From: Priestia megaterium NBRC 15308 = ATCC 14581
Lineage (GTDB): Bacteria; Bacillota; Bacilli; Bacillales; Bacillaceae_H
Length of the DNA stretch: 64,000 nucleotides
Assembly: GCF_000832985.1 (NCBI RefSeq)
Contig: NZ_CP009920.1
Span: forward strand, 2,970,501-3,034,500
Reading direction: 5' to 3'
Shown here: positions 52,583-61,975 of the stretch, piece after piece
How positions within the stretch are numbered: the first letter of the stretch is position 1
Layout of the letters: the number at the start of each line of letters is the position of its first letter
Notes under the pieces: model-generated
Told to the model about the DNA's origin: nothing
The model's input: only the letters and a program-made list of their open reading frames with translations
Database searches by the model: none
Translations under genes and position numbers: made by a program

Positions 52583-54317
52583 TAGGCAACGCCTCTTTTC
52601 CGCCTTGTGCAAGGTAAATGTCGTAATAAAGAGAGCGATAACGAAGCAATTCTTCATGAGTCCCTTGTTCAGCAATTTTGCCTTCATCCATGACGATAAT
52701 ATGATCAGCGTGGAGAAGAGACGAAATTTTAGAAGCAATAATGATAACGGTCGCATCTGCAAACTCTTCTTTTAAATGTTTTAGTACCTGCGCTTCTGAG
52801 ACAGCGTCTAATGCCGAAGTTGCATCATCGATGACCAGGATAGCGGGCTTTCTAACAAATGCACGCGCGATTGAAAGACGTTGCTTTTGCCCTCCTGATA
52901 AATTGGTTGCTCCTCGCGTTAAAGGATACTCATATCTTTCTGGAAGTTTTTCAATAAACTCCGTTGCGCATGCAAAATCCGCAGCATCTTCAATTTCTGA
53001 GGAAGAAGCCTGATCTTTTCCCATTCGAATATTCATATCAATCGTGCCGGTAAACAGCGTAGCTTTTTGAGGAATAAACCCAATGGATGAGCGAAGCACT
53101 TTTACGTCATAGTCCGTAAGGTTTTTTCCATCTACGAAGATTTCGCCGTCATCAGGATCATATAACCGGGAAATAAGTTTTGCAAGCGTCGACTTCCCGC
53201 TTCCAGTAGAGCCGATAATGCCAATGGTTTCTCCGTGTCTAGCAGTGAACGAAATATCTTTTAATACGTTTTCGCCATTTTTACTATAGCTGTATGTAAC
53301 GTTTTGAAACGATAGATCACCTTTAAGTCTGTTGATTTGAGCAGCAGAGTTTGCTGGAGGGATGTCTATTTTTGTTTTTAAAACAGAATCGATTCGTTCA
53401 GCTGAAGGGAATGCGCGTGTAATTTGCATCAGCATCATGCTGCTTGACATAAGTCCGTTTAAAATAATCGTTAAGTAATTAATAAAAGCTAAAATCACAC
53501 CTGCTTCAATTTTTCCTGCTTCGACTTGAAGTCCTCCCAGCCATAGAGTAGCTACCATTCCGATATTTACTACAAATAAAATAACGGGCATTAAAAGCGA
53601 AATAAGCTGAACAGCACTCATATTAGCTCGCGTCAAGGAACTGTTTGCTTCTTTAAACTGATTGATTTCATACGATTCTCTTACATACGCTTTTACTACA
53701 CGCATCCCTGATAAATTTTCTTGGACTTTTGTATTTACACGATCAACGCTTTGCTGAACTTTTTTAAAAAGTTTTCCAGCTTTCGTGATCACAAACCAAA
53801 TGCATAAAAATAAAATAGGGACGACCACGACGATAATAGGAAACAAAGAACGAGCGGTTAATAACACGATCACAATACTTCCTGCAAAAAGTAAAGGACC
53901 TCTAACTAATACTTTTAGCGTCATATTCAATGCGTTTTGAATACTCGTTACATCATTTGTCATGACGGTAATTAAGTGACCAGTCCCTAGTTTGTCTCTG
54001 TTGCTGTTTGAGAGGTTTTCAATTTTTTCAAAAAGCGATTTCCGAATATCGGTAGAAAAATTTACTGCCGCTTTTGTGCTAAGGATGGCGCAGACGATAC
54101 CGGCAGCTAAGCCAATGACTGCTAACACAAGCATAAGGATGCTTCGAGTGATAACATATGTTTGATCGTTGTTTGCAATGCCATAATCAATGATATGCTG
54201 CATAATAGTAGGCTGAAGAAGGTCAGCTAACACTTCAATTACCATCAATAGCGGGGCAAACAGCGCGAGCCATTTGTAAGGTTTTAAGTAAGGGTACAAA
54301 GATTTAATTGTATTCAC
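52575..54317 (-). CDS. yfiB: ABC exporter subunit, degenerate half (YfiB-like)
   Basis: About 580 residues with a six-helix membrane domain and a nucleotide-binding domain. Walker A GSTGSGKST and signature LSGGQKQR are intact. Walker B is ILVIDDATSALD (Asp for the catalytic Glu), and the H-loop is IIIASKIS (Ser for His). It is therefore the degenerate partner of an asymmetric exporter. GTG 54317 follows AAAGGAG; an ORF extending to 54356 is less likely. It is the first gene of the operon. Confidence 0.85.
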   Translation of the reverse strand: MNTIKSLYPYLKPYKWLALFAPLLMVIEVLADLLQPTIMQHIIDYGIANNDQTYVITRSILMLVLAVIGLAAGIVCAILSTKAAVNFSTDIRKSLFEKIENLSNSNRDKLGTGHLITVMTNDVTSIQNALNMTLKVLVRGPLLFAGSIVIVLLTARSLFPIIVVVVPILFLCIWFVITKAGKLFKKVQQSVDRVNTKVQENLSGMRVVKAYVRESYEINQFKEANSSLTRANMSAVQLISLLMPVILFVVNIGMVATLWLGGLQVEAGKIEAGVILAFINYLTIILNGLMSSSMMLMQITRAFPSAERIDSVLKTKIDIPPANSAAQINRLKGDLSFQNVTYSYSKNGENVLKDISFTARHGETIGIIGSTGSGKSTLAKLISRLYDPDDGEIFVDGKNLTDYDVKVLRSSIGFIPQKATLFTGTIDMNIRMGKDQASSSEIEDAADFACATEFIEKLPERYEYPLTRGATNLSGGQKQRLSIARAFVRKPAILVIDDATSALDAVSEAQVLKHLKEEFADATVIIIASKISSLLHADHIIVMDEGKIAEQGTHEELLRYRSLYYDIYLAQGGKEALPSE

Positions 54318-54443
54318 ACATTGTGGCACTCCTTTCTGTAAAAAATATGGTAACATAGAATAAGTTTAGAAGTTTGTTTCAAGCACCATTTATTATACGC
54401 CAATGCAAGCAGAAATCCACTTTTTGAGAGGGTCAGGTATGCA

Positions 54444-54929
54444 ATGAATCAAACATTACGAGTACATCATCCGCTTTTTGGATCTTTGTTATATGACTCG
54501 GCCTGGGTTGGAGAAAAACAGGTCACTTTCTTTGGACAAAAACAACAGGTGTTGCTGACAATTGATGGAGATAAAGAGAAGCCATTTCAAAAACGGCAAG
54601 AAGAGGCTTTTCAAGCTTTTTGGCTTCAAGGTGAATTATTGTTAAAGAGGACGGAAAAAGCTCTTTTTGATTATTATCAACAGGTGCGAGATGAATACAG
54701 AACTCAAGTTGAAAAAGACGTGGTAGACTTATTAGTTCCGAATGTAAAAAAGCGAAAAGACATCGGGTTTTTAGTTGAGTGTATTCAAATCTTTGTTCCT
54801 GAAGCACCTCATGATACAAGAGAACTTGGTTTGTTTTTTGAATGTACGTGGGAAGAAGAGCATATGTTAGCTGTAAAGTTTAGAAATGAACAAATTTCCG
54901 CTATTGGTTTACAAGAAGATTTATTCTAG
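54444..54929 (+). CDS. Uncharacterised protein, possibly DUF6985/DUF2262-like
   Basis: A 161-residue soluble protein. It starts TLRVHHPLFGSLLYDSAWVG, has a charged helical middle, and ends with ELGLFFECTWEEEHMLAVKF...ISAIGLQEDLF. The C-terminal pattern (CTWEEEHxLAV) resembles DUF6985-type proteins that often sit near immunity loci, but I cannot assign it firmly. There is no toxin or secretion gene beside it. The ATG follows GAGAGGG at a long spacing. It ends at a strong terminator. Confidence 0.6.
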   Translation: MNQTLRVHHPLFGSLLYDSAWVGEKQVTFFGQKQQVLLTIDGDKEKPFQKRQEEAFQAFWLQGELLLKRTEKALFDYYQQVRDEYRTQVEKDVVDLLVPNVKKRKDIGFLVECIQIFVPEAPHDTRELGLFFECTWEEEHMLAVKFRNEQISAIGLQEDLF

Positions 54930-54930
54930 T

Positions 54931-54966
54931 AAAAAGCCTTGAAGCAAAGTGCTTCAAGGCTTTTTG
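54931..54966. terminator. Bidirectional terminator
   Basis: AAAAAGCCTTGAAGC / GCTTCAAGGCTTTTT with a 5-base loop; shared with the convergent symporter gene. Confidence 0.92.
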
Positions 54967-54969
54967 GCA

Positions 54970-56520
54970 TTAATGTTTGACGGGCTCTTCGATTCCCATA
55001 CCTGTATTTGCTTTTACTAAAATCTCATCAAATTTCTTTTCGTCTGCTTTTTTAGACGAAAGAAGTGTTCCTATAAAAGCAGCTAAGAAGCCTAGAGGAA
55101 TAGAGATAATACCAGGGTTTGTTAGCGTAATGAGCGGTTCACCTACAAAGATAGCAGCTCCCGGCTCAGGTGCCCACACGTTTGGACTAATGGCAACTAA
55201 AAACAGGGAGCTGAATAGTCCAACCAGCATGCCAGTGACTGCTCCTGCTGTATTAAAACGTTTCCAAAAAATAGTGAGAAGAATAATTGGCAAGTTAGCG
55301 CTCGCTGCTACCGCAAACGCAAGTGCCACTAAAAATGCCACGTTCATGTTTTGAGCAAATAATGCAAGAATAATAGATAAAATGGATACCCCAATAGAAG
55401 CCCATCGTGCAGCCACTACCTGTTCTTTTTCAGTAGCAGCTCCTTTACGCAGAATATGACTATAGAAGTCGTGCGCGAATGCTGAAGCTGCTGAGAGCAC
55501 CAGTCCAGCTACAACAGCTAAAATTGTAGCAAATGCTACAGCTGAAACGAACGCAAAAAGAAAGTCTCCGCCAAGAACTTGAGCGAGCAGAGGAGCCGCC
55601 ATATTTCCTGCTGCATTTGCTTTGATAATATCATCATATCCTACAAAAGCAGCAGCACCGAATCCTAAAAAGATTGTCATAATGTAAAAAACGCCAATGA
55701 TCCACGTTGCATAAATAACAGACTTTCTTGCGGTGATGGCATCTTTTACTGTGAAGAAACGAATAAGGATATGAGGCAGGCCTGCTGTACCAAGAACAAG
55801 AGCTAAATTCAACGAAATCATGTCCAGCGGATTTTTGAATTTATTTCCTGGATTTAAAAAGCCGTCACCAAGAGGAGTTGCAGTTTTCATCTCGGAAAAC
55901 ATTTTAGCTAAGCTAAAATCAAATTTTGAAAATACGATAATGGAAATAATGAACGTACCAATCATCAGAAGCAAGGCTTTGACAATCTGCACCCAGCTAG
56001 TCGCTGTCATTCCTCCAAATACAACGTAAACCGTCATCAAGACGCCGACAATCAAGACAGAGTACACGTAATCTAGACCGAGTAATAAATGAATTAATGC
56101 TCCTGCTCCAACAAGCTGCGCAATCATATAAAAAATGGAAATGGTGATCGTGTTTAACGCAGCAACTCCTCGCACTTTCTTTTCGTTAAAACGAGCTGCT
56201 ATCATATCTGCCATTGTGTACTTTCCTAAGTTGCGAAGTGGTTCAGCTACAATGTATAACACAACCAGGTAGGCAACTAAAAAGCCGATGCTGTAAAAAA
56301 AACCGTCAAATCCAGAAAGCGCTACCATTCCAGCTATGCCTAAAAATGATGCAGCAGACATATAATCTCCGGCAATCGCCATACCGTTTTGCCAGCCGGT
56401 TAAACTTCCATCTGCTGTATAAAAGTCACTGGTCGTTTTTGTCCGCTTGGATGCCGCATACGTAATGATTAGCGTAAGACCTACAATGGCTAAAAAAAGT
56501 GAAAAAGCTAGTACGTTCAT
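54970..56520 (-). CDS. ywcA: Sodium:solute symporter, acetate-type (ActP/YwcA-like)
   Basis: A 516-residue member of the sodium/solute symporter family with about 13 helices. KRTKTTSDFYTADGSLTGWQNG and AIAGDYMSAASFLGIAGM are ActP-like. GTAGLPHILIRFFTV is the family signature region. It likely imports acetate or short carboxylates with sodium. It follows the DUF485 gene by 16 bp, the same pairing as E. coli yjcH-actP. Confidence 0.85.
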   Translation of the reverse strand: MNVLAFSLFLAIVGLTLIITYAASKRTKTTSDFYTADGSLTGWQNGMAIAGDYMSAASFLGIAGMVALSGFDGFFYSIGFLVAYLVVLYIVAEPLRNLGKYTMADMIAARFNEKKVRGVAALNTITISIFYMIAQLVGAGALIHLLLGLDYVYSVLIVGVLMTVYVVFGGMTATSWVQIVKALLLMIGTFIISIIVFSKFDFSLAKMFSEMKTATPLGDGFLNPGNKFKNPLDMISLNLALVLGTAGLPHILIRFFTVKDAITARKSVIYATWIIGVFYIMTIFLGFGAAAFVGYDDIIKANAAGNMAAPLLAQVLGGDFLFAFVSAVAFATILAVVAGLVLSAASAFAHDFYSHILRKGAATEKEQVVAARWASIGVSILSIILALFAQNMNVAFLVALAFAVAASANLPIILLTIFWKRFNTAGAVTGMLVGLFSSLFLVAISPNVWAPEPGAAIFVGEPLITLTNPGIISIPLGFLAAFIGTLLSSKKADEKKFDEILVKANTGMGIEEPVKH

Positions 56521-56536
56521 TCATTTAACCCCCTAT

Positions 56537-56878
56537 TTAATTTGCAGCTTCTTTTTTAATCGTGTCAACAAGTTCATCAAATTTCGAGGCTCTTTTTGTG
56601 TATAAAATGCATAGGGTCCAGGTCATCACAAACTGTGCAAAAGCAAATACCCACGCCCAGGTCATAGAAGCAAAAGCTGGTTTGTTTAAGACGGTTGTGT
56701 AAGCCGTTAAAATAGGCAAGGTAAAATAAAAAGCAAGAAAAAACAGAGAGAGCGGTAAAATAAAATTGCGTTTTTGTTTCAAAAGCTTTTGAAATGAAGC
56801 AGACTGTGCAATTTCTGTGTAATCAGGAGAGGAAGAAGCATTGTTTACCTTCTTTAAAGAATTTTCATTCATCGCCAA
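56537..56878 (-). CDS. ywcB: DUF485 family membrane protein (YwcB/YjcH-like)
   Basis: A 113-residue protein with two membrane helices: FILPLSLFFLAFYFTLPILT and MTWAWVFAFAQFVMTWTLCI. Family proteins accompany ActP-type symporters and probably assist them. The TTG at 56878, correctly spaced after AAGGGGGAA, fits best; ATG 56872 is the alternative. A small inverted repeat, ATGAAGC-GAAAA-GCTTCAT, lies at 56907-56925 in its leader. Confidence 0.8.
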   Translation of the reverse strand: MAMNENSLKKVNNASSSPDYTEIAQSASFQKLLKQKRNFILPLSLFFLAFYFTLPILTAYTTVLNKPAFASMTWAWVFAFAQFVMTWTLCILYTKRASKFDELVDTIKKEAAN

Positions 56879-57371
56879 GCGGAATTCCCCCTTTGATAAT
56901 AAATAGATGAAGCGAAAAGCTTCATATCACTTGAATTATATTATTTTCGGAATAAAAAGTAAATTCTGTCTTTTTTGTGAGAATGGTAACTGTATAAGTT
57001 TTTTAATATACTGAAGGTTCACACTAAATGCATACTGCCATAATAAAAAAAGAACAACATTCAATACAAAGGAAGAATCATTCGAAAAAGAAATATTGAA
57101 ATTAATCCTTAGTTTCTTTTACATATAAGGCTTTTCTTTATTATTTAGACATTATTTTTTTGTTTGATCTTTTGAAAAAGAAAAGAAGATAATGATAAAA
57201 TCATATGCCCACAATAATGCTTAGATAGGAAACAGGTTGAGAAAGTACGCTATTATTTAGAGATGGTTATAAATAGACAAGATATTATGAAAGATTTCTA
57301 TATGAATGATATTTTTTCTTTATAGCAAACAAATCATGTGACTACTTATATAAAAGAGAAAAGGTGAAATA
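56879..57371. other. AT-rich 493-bp intergenic region
   Basis: It must contain the promoters of the divergent ywcB-like and yneQ-like genes. Apart from the ATGAAGC/GCTTCAT repeat at 56907-56925 I see no conserved site, RNA or open frame. Confidence 0.4.
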
Positions 57372-57680
57372 ATGGCATTTGGAATTAAACGCCCGGAACT
57401 AAACGCATGGAAAGCAGCTGTTAAGCGAGGAGAGATCGCATTTTTAACTCATTATTGGCTTGATGAGCGTTTTCCACATGCAACTACTGTAACAAAAGTA
57501 GGTTGCAGTGACTTAAATAAGCTGATTAAGTGGGGAAAAAAGTATGGTATTCCCGCTAAGTATATTGATAATCGATCCGGCTATCCTCATTTCGATTTAC
57601 TAGGTGAGCGTCAGAAAGAAATTATGAAAAAGGAAAATCAGCTGGAGCAGCTGAAGCGATTTGAAGAAGTTAACGAGTGA
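57372..57680 (+). CDS. yneQ: YneQ-like conserved protein
   Basis: A 102-residue soluble protein: MAFGIKRPELNAWKAAVKRG, EIAFLTHYWLDERFPHATTV, GCSDLNKLIKWGKKYGI and YPHFDLLGERQKEIM. Pattern and length match B. subtilis YneQ, of unknown function. It has a charged coiled C-terminal tail. AAAGGTG precedes the ATG. It is monocistronic. Confidence 0.72.
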   Translation: MAFGIKRPELNAWKAAVKRGEIAFLTHYWLDERFPHATTVTKVGCSDLNKLIKWGKKYGIPAKYIDNRSGYPHFDLLGERQKEIMKKENQLEQLKRFEEVNE

Positions 57681-57830
57681 AAAGCAAAACTAATTTAAAA
57701 AACTGTAAAAAAATTCTATTGTTAAGGCTTTTTTTATGTTTAAATAGAAAAAACAGTGGAATAGATTAAGAAGAACAATTACGTCATATATTCTCTCTTA
57801 TAGGGAAAAACCTTAGTTAAGTTTCCTTAT

Positions 57831-57860
57831 TTGATACGATAAAGAGCTTTGCTTTATAAT
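57831..57860 (+). promoter_or_regulatory. SigA-type promoter of the IclR-family gene
   Basis: TTGATA (57831-57836), an 18-base spacer and TATAAT (57855-57860), 35 bp before the start codon. Confidence 0.65.
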
Positions 57861-57895
57861 AAAATTGTGGTTCGGATAAAAGGAGGAAGAAGGGC

Positions 57896-58651
57896 ATGTC
57901 CGAGGTTGGAACTTTAAAAAAAGGATTAGATATCTTCTCTTTGCTTTTAAACCGTCCGAATATGACTATTCCAGAAATGATGGAAGCGCTCGGTTTTAAT
58001 AAGAGTACGATGTATCGTCTTGTGAGCACGCTTGAACAAAACGGATTTATTGTAAGAAACCCGTCTAACCGCTATACGGTTTCACCACAACTGGTGCTGG
58101 CACTCGTGCAAAATACGATGCATACGAACTATGAAATGAATTGGCTCTCTGTTCCTGCTATGCAGAAGCTGAGTGAAGAGACCAAAGAGACCATTTACGC
58201 GGGAATTCTCCATCATAAACAAATGGTTACAACTCAGGTGGTCAACGGGCAATATAGCACTCGTACGCATTCCGAAGTAGGAAATAAAAAGCCGCTTCAT
58301 GCAAATGCTATTGGAAAGTGTATTCTTGCTTATCAAGAGGACAGCGTACAAAAATCTATCCTTCATGAACTTTCGCTTGAAGCTTATACAGATCGAACGA
58401 TCACCGAGCTGGACGAGCTTGAAGCTGATTTGGCTTTAAGTAAGGAAAGAGGATATGCTGTCGATGATGAAGAACGGGAGCCGGGCGTTCGCTGTATTGC
58501 AGCTCCTATTTTCAGAAAAGGAAAAATAATGGCGGCTATTGCTTTATCAGGTCCATCCTTTCGTATTTCACAAGAGAAAGACGAAGAACATGCTGCACTT
58601 GTTAAACAGTGCGCAGAACAAATTTCACAAGCAATTACTCTTTACGAATAA
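57896..58651 (+). CDS. IclR-family transcriptional regulator
   Basis: A 251-residue IclR regulator. The N-terminal winged HTH (about 5-65) has IPEMMEALGFNKSTMYRLVS. The C-terminal effector domain (about 80-250) carries PLHANAIGKCILAY and DDEEREPGVRCIAAPIF. No catabolic operon is adjacent; the aldo-keto reductase 31 bp downstream may be co-transcribed. The ligand is unknown. Confidence 0.88.
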   Translation: MSEVGTLKKGLDIFSLLLNRPNMTIPEMMEALGFNKSTMYRLVSTLEQNGFIVRNPSNRYTVSPQLVLALVQNTMHTNYEMNWLSVPAMQKLSEETKETIYAGILHHKQMVTTQVVNGQYSTRTHSEVGNKKPLHANAIGKCILAYQEDSVQKSILHELSLEAYTDRTITELDELEADLALSKERGYAVDDEEREPGVRCIAAPIFRKGKIMAAIALSGPSFRISQEKDEEHAALVKQCAEQISQAITLYE

Positions 58652-58682
58652 TTCAATAGTAAAAAAGGGGATGAACAGCAAC

Positions 58683-59510
58683 ATGGAAAACTTACAGTCA
58701 ACTACGACCTTAGCAAACGGCGTTAAAATGCCCTGGTTAGGTTTAGGTGTTTATAAAGTAGAAGATGGTCAAGAAGTTGTAGATTCAGTTAAATATGCAA
58801 TCAAAGCTGGATATAAAAGCATTGATACGGCTAAAATTTATGAAAATGAAGAAGGCGTGGGACAAGCGATCAAAGAATCAGGTGTTTCTCGCGAAGAACT
58901 GTTTGTTACATCAAAAGTGTGGAATGCAGATCAAGGATATGACACAACTATTCAAGCGTTTGAAACAAGCTTAAACAAGCTAGGTCTTGAATATTTAGAT
59001 TTATACTTAATTCACTGGCCAGTTGAAGGTAAGTATAATGATACGTGGAAAGCACTTGAAAAGCTTTATAAAGACGGGAAAATTCGTGCAATCGGCGTAT
59101 CGAATTTCCAAGTACATCATTTAGAAGACTTGATTGCAGATGCAGAAGTCAAGCCGATGGTAAACCAAATCGAATTTCATCCACTTTTAACACAAACAGA
59201 AGTGCGTGAATACTGCAAAAAACAAGGAATCCAAGTGGAAGCATGGTCACCGCTTGCACAAGGTGAGCTGCTTGATAACGAAGTGTTAACTCAAATTGCT
59301 GAAAAGCACGGAAAATCAACTGCTCAAGTTATCTTACGTTGGGACTTGCAAAACGAAGTAGTAACTATTCCTAAGTCAACAAAAGAACATCGTATTATCC
59401 AAAATGCAGACGTATTTGATTTTGAATTAAATGCAGAAGAAGTTGAAAAAATTAACGCATTAAATCAAAATCATCGCGTAGGTCCAGATCCAGATAACTT
59501 TGACTTTTAA
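58683..59510 (+). CDS. yvgN: Aldo-keto reductase (glyoxal/methylglyoxal reductase, YvgN-like)
   Basis: A 275-residue AKR closely matching B. subtilis YvgN: GVKMPWLGLGVYKVEDGQE, YKSIDTAKIYENEEGVG (catalytic Asp and Tyr), VTSKVWNADQGYDTT (Lys) and YLIHWPVEGKY (His). GVSNFQVHHLEDL and the NADPH motif IPKSTKEHRI follow. It detoxifies methylglyoxal and other aldehydes. The start at ATG 58683 gives the normal length; a longer frame overlaps the IclR gene. Confidence 0.9.
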   Translation: MENLQSTTTLANGVKMPWLGLGVYKVEDGQEVVDSVKYAIKAGYKSIDTAKIYENEEGVGQAIKESGVSREELFVTSKVWNADQGYDTTIQAFETSLNKLGLEYLDLYLIHWPVEGKYNDTWKALEKLYKDGKIRAIGVSNFQVHHLEDLIADAEVKPMVNQIEFHPLLTQTEVREYCKKQGIQVEAWSPLAQGELLDNEVLTQIAEKHGKSTAQVILRWDLQNEVVTIPKSTKEHRIIQNADVFDFELNAEEVEKINALNQNHRVGPDPDNFDF

Positions 59511-59546
59511 TTTTAAAGCAAGACTAAAACGTCTTGTAAGATAAAT

Positions 59547-59593
59547 AATAAACAAAGCGCTATTGTCATTCATGCAGTAGCGCTTTGTTTATT
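59547..59593 (+). terminator. Terminator after the aldo-keto reductase
   Basis: AATAAACAAAGCGCTA / TAGCGCTTTGTTTATT with a 15-base loop. Confidence 0.8.
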
Positions 59594-59631
59594 AACAAAT
59601 AAATGTGATAGTCGAACGAGGAGGAAAAGTA

Positions 59632-60393
59632 ATGAAGATGTCAGGAAACACTATTTTAATTACGGGCGGAGCGTCCGGAATTGGGTTGGCGCTTGCAGAA
59701 CGGTTTTTAAATGAAGGAAATGAAGTCATTATTTGTGGAAGAAGGGAGTCAAAGCTGCAAGAAGCAAAAGAAAGATTCCCTTCATTACATACAAAAGTGT
59801 GCGACGTATCAATGGAAGAAAGCAGAGTAGAGCTAGTAAAATGGGCGACTGAAAGGTTCCCGAAATTAAATGTTATTGTGAATAATGCAGGCATTCAGCA
59901 GCGCGTAAATCTTTTACACATGCACGAAGAGTGGCAGTATTACGAAAAAGAACTAATGAGTAATGTAAGTGCTCCTATTCATTTAACGTCGTTATTGGTT
60001 CCTCATTTTGTTCAGCAAGAACGTGCTGCGGTTATTAATGTAACGTCCGGGCTGTCTTTAACACCTGGAGCATGGGTACCAATCTACAGCGCAACAAAAG
60101 CGGCGTTGAGGTCGTTTACGATTAGTCTAAGACATCAATTAGAAGAAACAAATACCGAAGTGATAGAAATTCTTCCTCCAGCCGTGAACACGGATTTAGG
60201 AGGACCGGGACTTCATACATTTGGAGCACCGCTTGATGACTTTGCTGATTCGATATTTGAAGAATTGAAAAAAGATAAAATCGAAATTGGCTATGGAGAC
60301 AGCGCTAAGAGGCTTCATGCTTCCAAAGAAGAAATTGAGAAAGCTACAGCACAGGCTTGGAATGGATTTTTGAAAAAAAATCCTGAATTTTAA
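59632..60393 (+). CDS. Short-chain dehydrogenase/reductase (DltE-like)
   Basis: A 253-residue classical SDR. The cofactor loop is ITGGASGIGLALAERF, followed by NNAG in VIVNNAGIQQRV. The catalytic serine is in NVTSGLSL and YSATKAAL carries YxxxK. The clade resembles DltE oxidoreductases. The substrate is unknown. It is monocistronic. ATG 59632 follows GGAGG. Confidence 0.85.
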   Translation: MKMSGNTILITGGASGIGLALAERFLNEGNEVIICGRRESKLQEAKERFPSLHTKVCDVSMEESRVELVKWATERFPKLNVIVNNAGIQQRVNLLHMHEEWQYYEKELMSNVSAPIHLTSLLVPHFVQQERAAVINVTSGLSLTPGAWVPIYSATKAALRSFTISLRHQLEETNTEVIEILPPAVNTDLGGPGLHTFGAPLDDFADSIFEELKKDKIEIGYGDSAKRLHASKEEIEKATAQAWNGFLKKNPEF

Positions 60394-60441
60394 AGACAGC
60401 AAACAAAAAGCTTCCTAAACTCGTCAATAGTAGCGGGTTAT

Positions 60442-60481
60442 AAAAAGCGTGTGTCCATAAATAAATGAACACACGCTTTTT
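60442..60481. terminator. Bidirectional terminator
   Basis: AAAAAGCGTGTGT / ACACACGCTTTTT; shared by the SDR (plus) and the MarR-type gene (minus). Confidence 0.88.
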
Positions 60482-60485
60482 AGCA

Positions 60486-60941
60486 TTAACGATCTACAGT
60501 TTGTCTAATTCGTTTTTCCATTTTTTCAAGCATGCGGAGGTACTCATCCTGTTCTTCAGGAGTTAGAGCAAAAAGCATGTCTTGCCAAAATAAATTTCGC
60601 TGCTCAATTACATAGTTCACTAATGTTTCGCCAGCCTCTGTTAAGGATATCCATACAATTCGGCGGTCTTTTTGGTCACGTACGCGCTTAATGAGTGCAT
60701 CATCTTCTAATTGATTTAATAAAATGGTAGTAGCTCCGGAGGTTAGCTTTAGATTTGAAGAAATTTCAGCTACCATACGTTTAGAGCTGACTCCAATGAA
60801 TTTTAGAATTAAAAATTTCGTAATGGTCAAATTATAGGGCTGCTCACTGATTTTATCTTCCAAGAGCTTTCGCTTGAGTTCAAATAATGAGGTTTTAACT
60901 TGGTCAAGTTTTTCTAGTTTATCTATTAACTGCTGATCCAT
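60486..60941 (-). CDS. MarR-family regulator of the efflux block
   Basis: A 151-residue winged-helix MarR protein: FLILKFIGVSSKRMVAEISS, LTSGATTILLNQLEDDALIK, and the wing RVRDQKDRRIVWISLTEAGE. ATG 60941 follows AAAGGTGAT. It is divergent from the HlyD/EmrB/flavodoxin genes, which it probably represses. In B. subtilis the comparable MarR gene yhbI is, as I recall, the first gene of the yhbIJ-yhcABC operon, not divergent from it. Confidence 0.85.
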   Translation of the reverse strand: MDQQLIDKLEKLDQVKTSLFELKRKLLEDKISEQPYNLTITKFLILKFIGVSSKRMVAEISSNLKLTSGATTILLNQLEDDALIKRVRDQKDRRIVWISLTEAGETLVNYVIEQRNLFWQDMLFALTPEEQDEYLRMLEKMEKRIRQTVDR

Positions 60942-61294
60942 TATAATCACCTTTTCTTTATCATTATAGGTGTTAAACAATTGCTGCTAGTTACCTATTG
61001 GGGTTTATGTATATAGGGAGTTTGTTCCGAAAAAAAGAAGCTGTTTTTGTGGATAACCCTATGCTTATATATCTAACTTTAAAGTAAAGTAAAGTACTTG
61101 TAAAGAAACCAAAACTTTTAAGTTGTATTTCAGTTAAAGATGTAGTAAAGTATTCAGTCGGGAAAACTTTATGAAACATAAATGTTTAGTTTTAAAAATA
61201 AATTAAAATCAAAGTTATTTACAACTAAATATCTTTGTGATAAAGTTATCTAGCGTAATACTTAACTGAATGAAATATTAAGGAGGTAAAATAA
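60942..61294. promoter_or_regulatory. Divergent promoter region of marR and the efflux genes
   Basis: 353 bp, AT-rich. AAGTAAAGTAAAGTACTTG (near 61081) and AGTAAAGTATTC (near 61145) are short direct repeats. TTATTTACAACTAAATA (near 61215) has partial symmetry and could be a MarR site. No single promoter is convincing. Confidence 0.35.
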
Positions 61295-61933
61295 ATGTCA
61301 AGAGGGCGTTTAATTTTAATGAACTTTATCGGAATTATTGTAGTATTAGCTTTAATTATTGGTGGGGGATACTATTATATTCAAAAATCTAATTATGTAT
61401 CCACAGACAATGCAAAAGTGTCCGGCGACCTTTATACAGTAGTAGCGCCAGCGGCAGGTAAAGTAGCAAGCTGGAACGTTGAAGAAGGTAAAGATGTTTC
61501 AAAAGATGATGAGGTAGCTAAAATCCAATCAGAAGATGGAGAAAAAACAGTTACAGTACCAGAAGACGGTAAAATCATCAAAACACAGGTAAAAGAAAAT
61601 CAAATGGTTCAAGCTGGTCAACAAATTGCTAGCGAAGTAGATATGAATAACTTATTCATCATTGCAAACATTAAAGAAGACAAATTAAAAGATATTGAAG
61701 CTGGCGATGACGTTGATGTAACAGTTGATGGAGATACTAAAACAACAATCGATGGAAAAGTAGAAGAAATCGGTTATGCAACAAACTCAATTTTCTCATT
61801 AATGCCAAGTTCTAATTCAGACGGCAACTATACGAAAGTATCACAAACAGTTCCTGTTAAAATCTCTATTTCTAACTACTCTGAAAACGTACTACCAGGT
61901 ATGAACGCAGAAGTTAAAATCTCTAAAAACTAA
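61295..61933 (+). CDS. yhbJ: HlyD/EmrA-like membrane fusion protein (YhbJ-like)
   Basis: 212 residues: one N-terminal membrane anchor (NFIGIIVVLALIIGGGYYYI), then a biotinyl-lipoyl/HlyD domain (VSTDNAKVSGDLYTVVAPAA). The long helical hairpin of EmrA is missing. It likely works with the MFS exporter that follows at 43 bp. AAGGAGG precedes the ATG. Confidence 0.85.
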   Translation: MSRGRLILMNFIGIIVVLALIIGGGYYYIQKSNYVSTDNAKVSGDLYTVVAPAAGKVASWNVEEGKDVSKDDEVAKIQSEDGEKTVTVPEDGKIIKTQVKENQMVQAGQQIASEVDMNNLFIIANIKEDKLKDIEAGDDVDVTVDGDTKTTIDGKVEEIGYATNSIFSLMPSSNSDGNYTKVSQTVPVKISISNYSENVLPGMNAEVKISKN

Positions 61934-61975
61934 GAACGTACATGATTAAGAAGAGAAGAAAGGAGGAAGGAACTG

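Noticed and set aside
50774-52762. 662-residue version of the YfiC-like protein
   Set aside because: The first 60 residues are an out-of-frame reading of the partner gene and resemble no exporter N-terminus. GTG 52582 gives the usual length.
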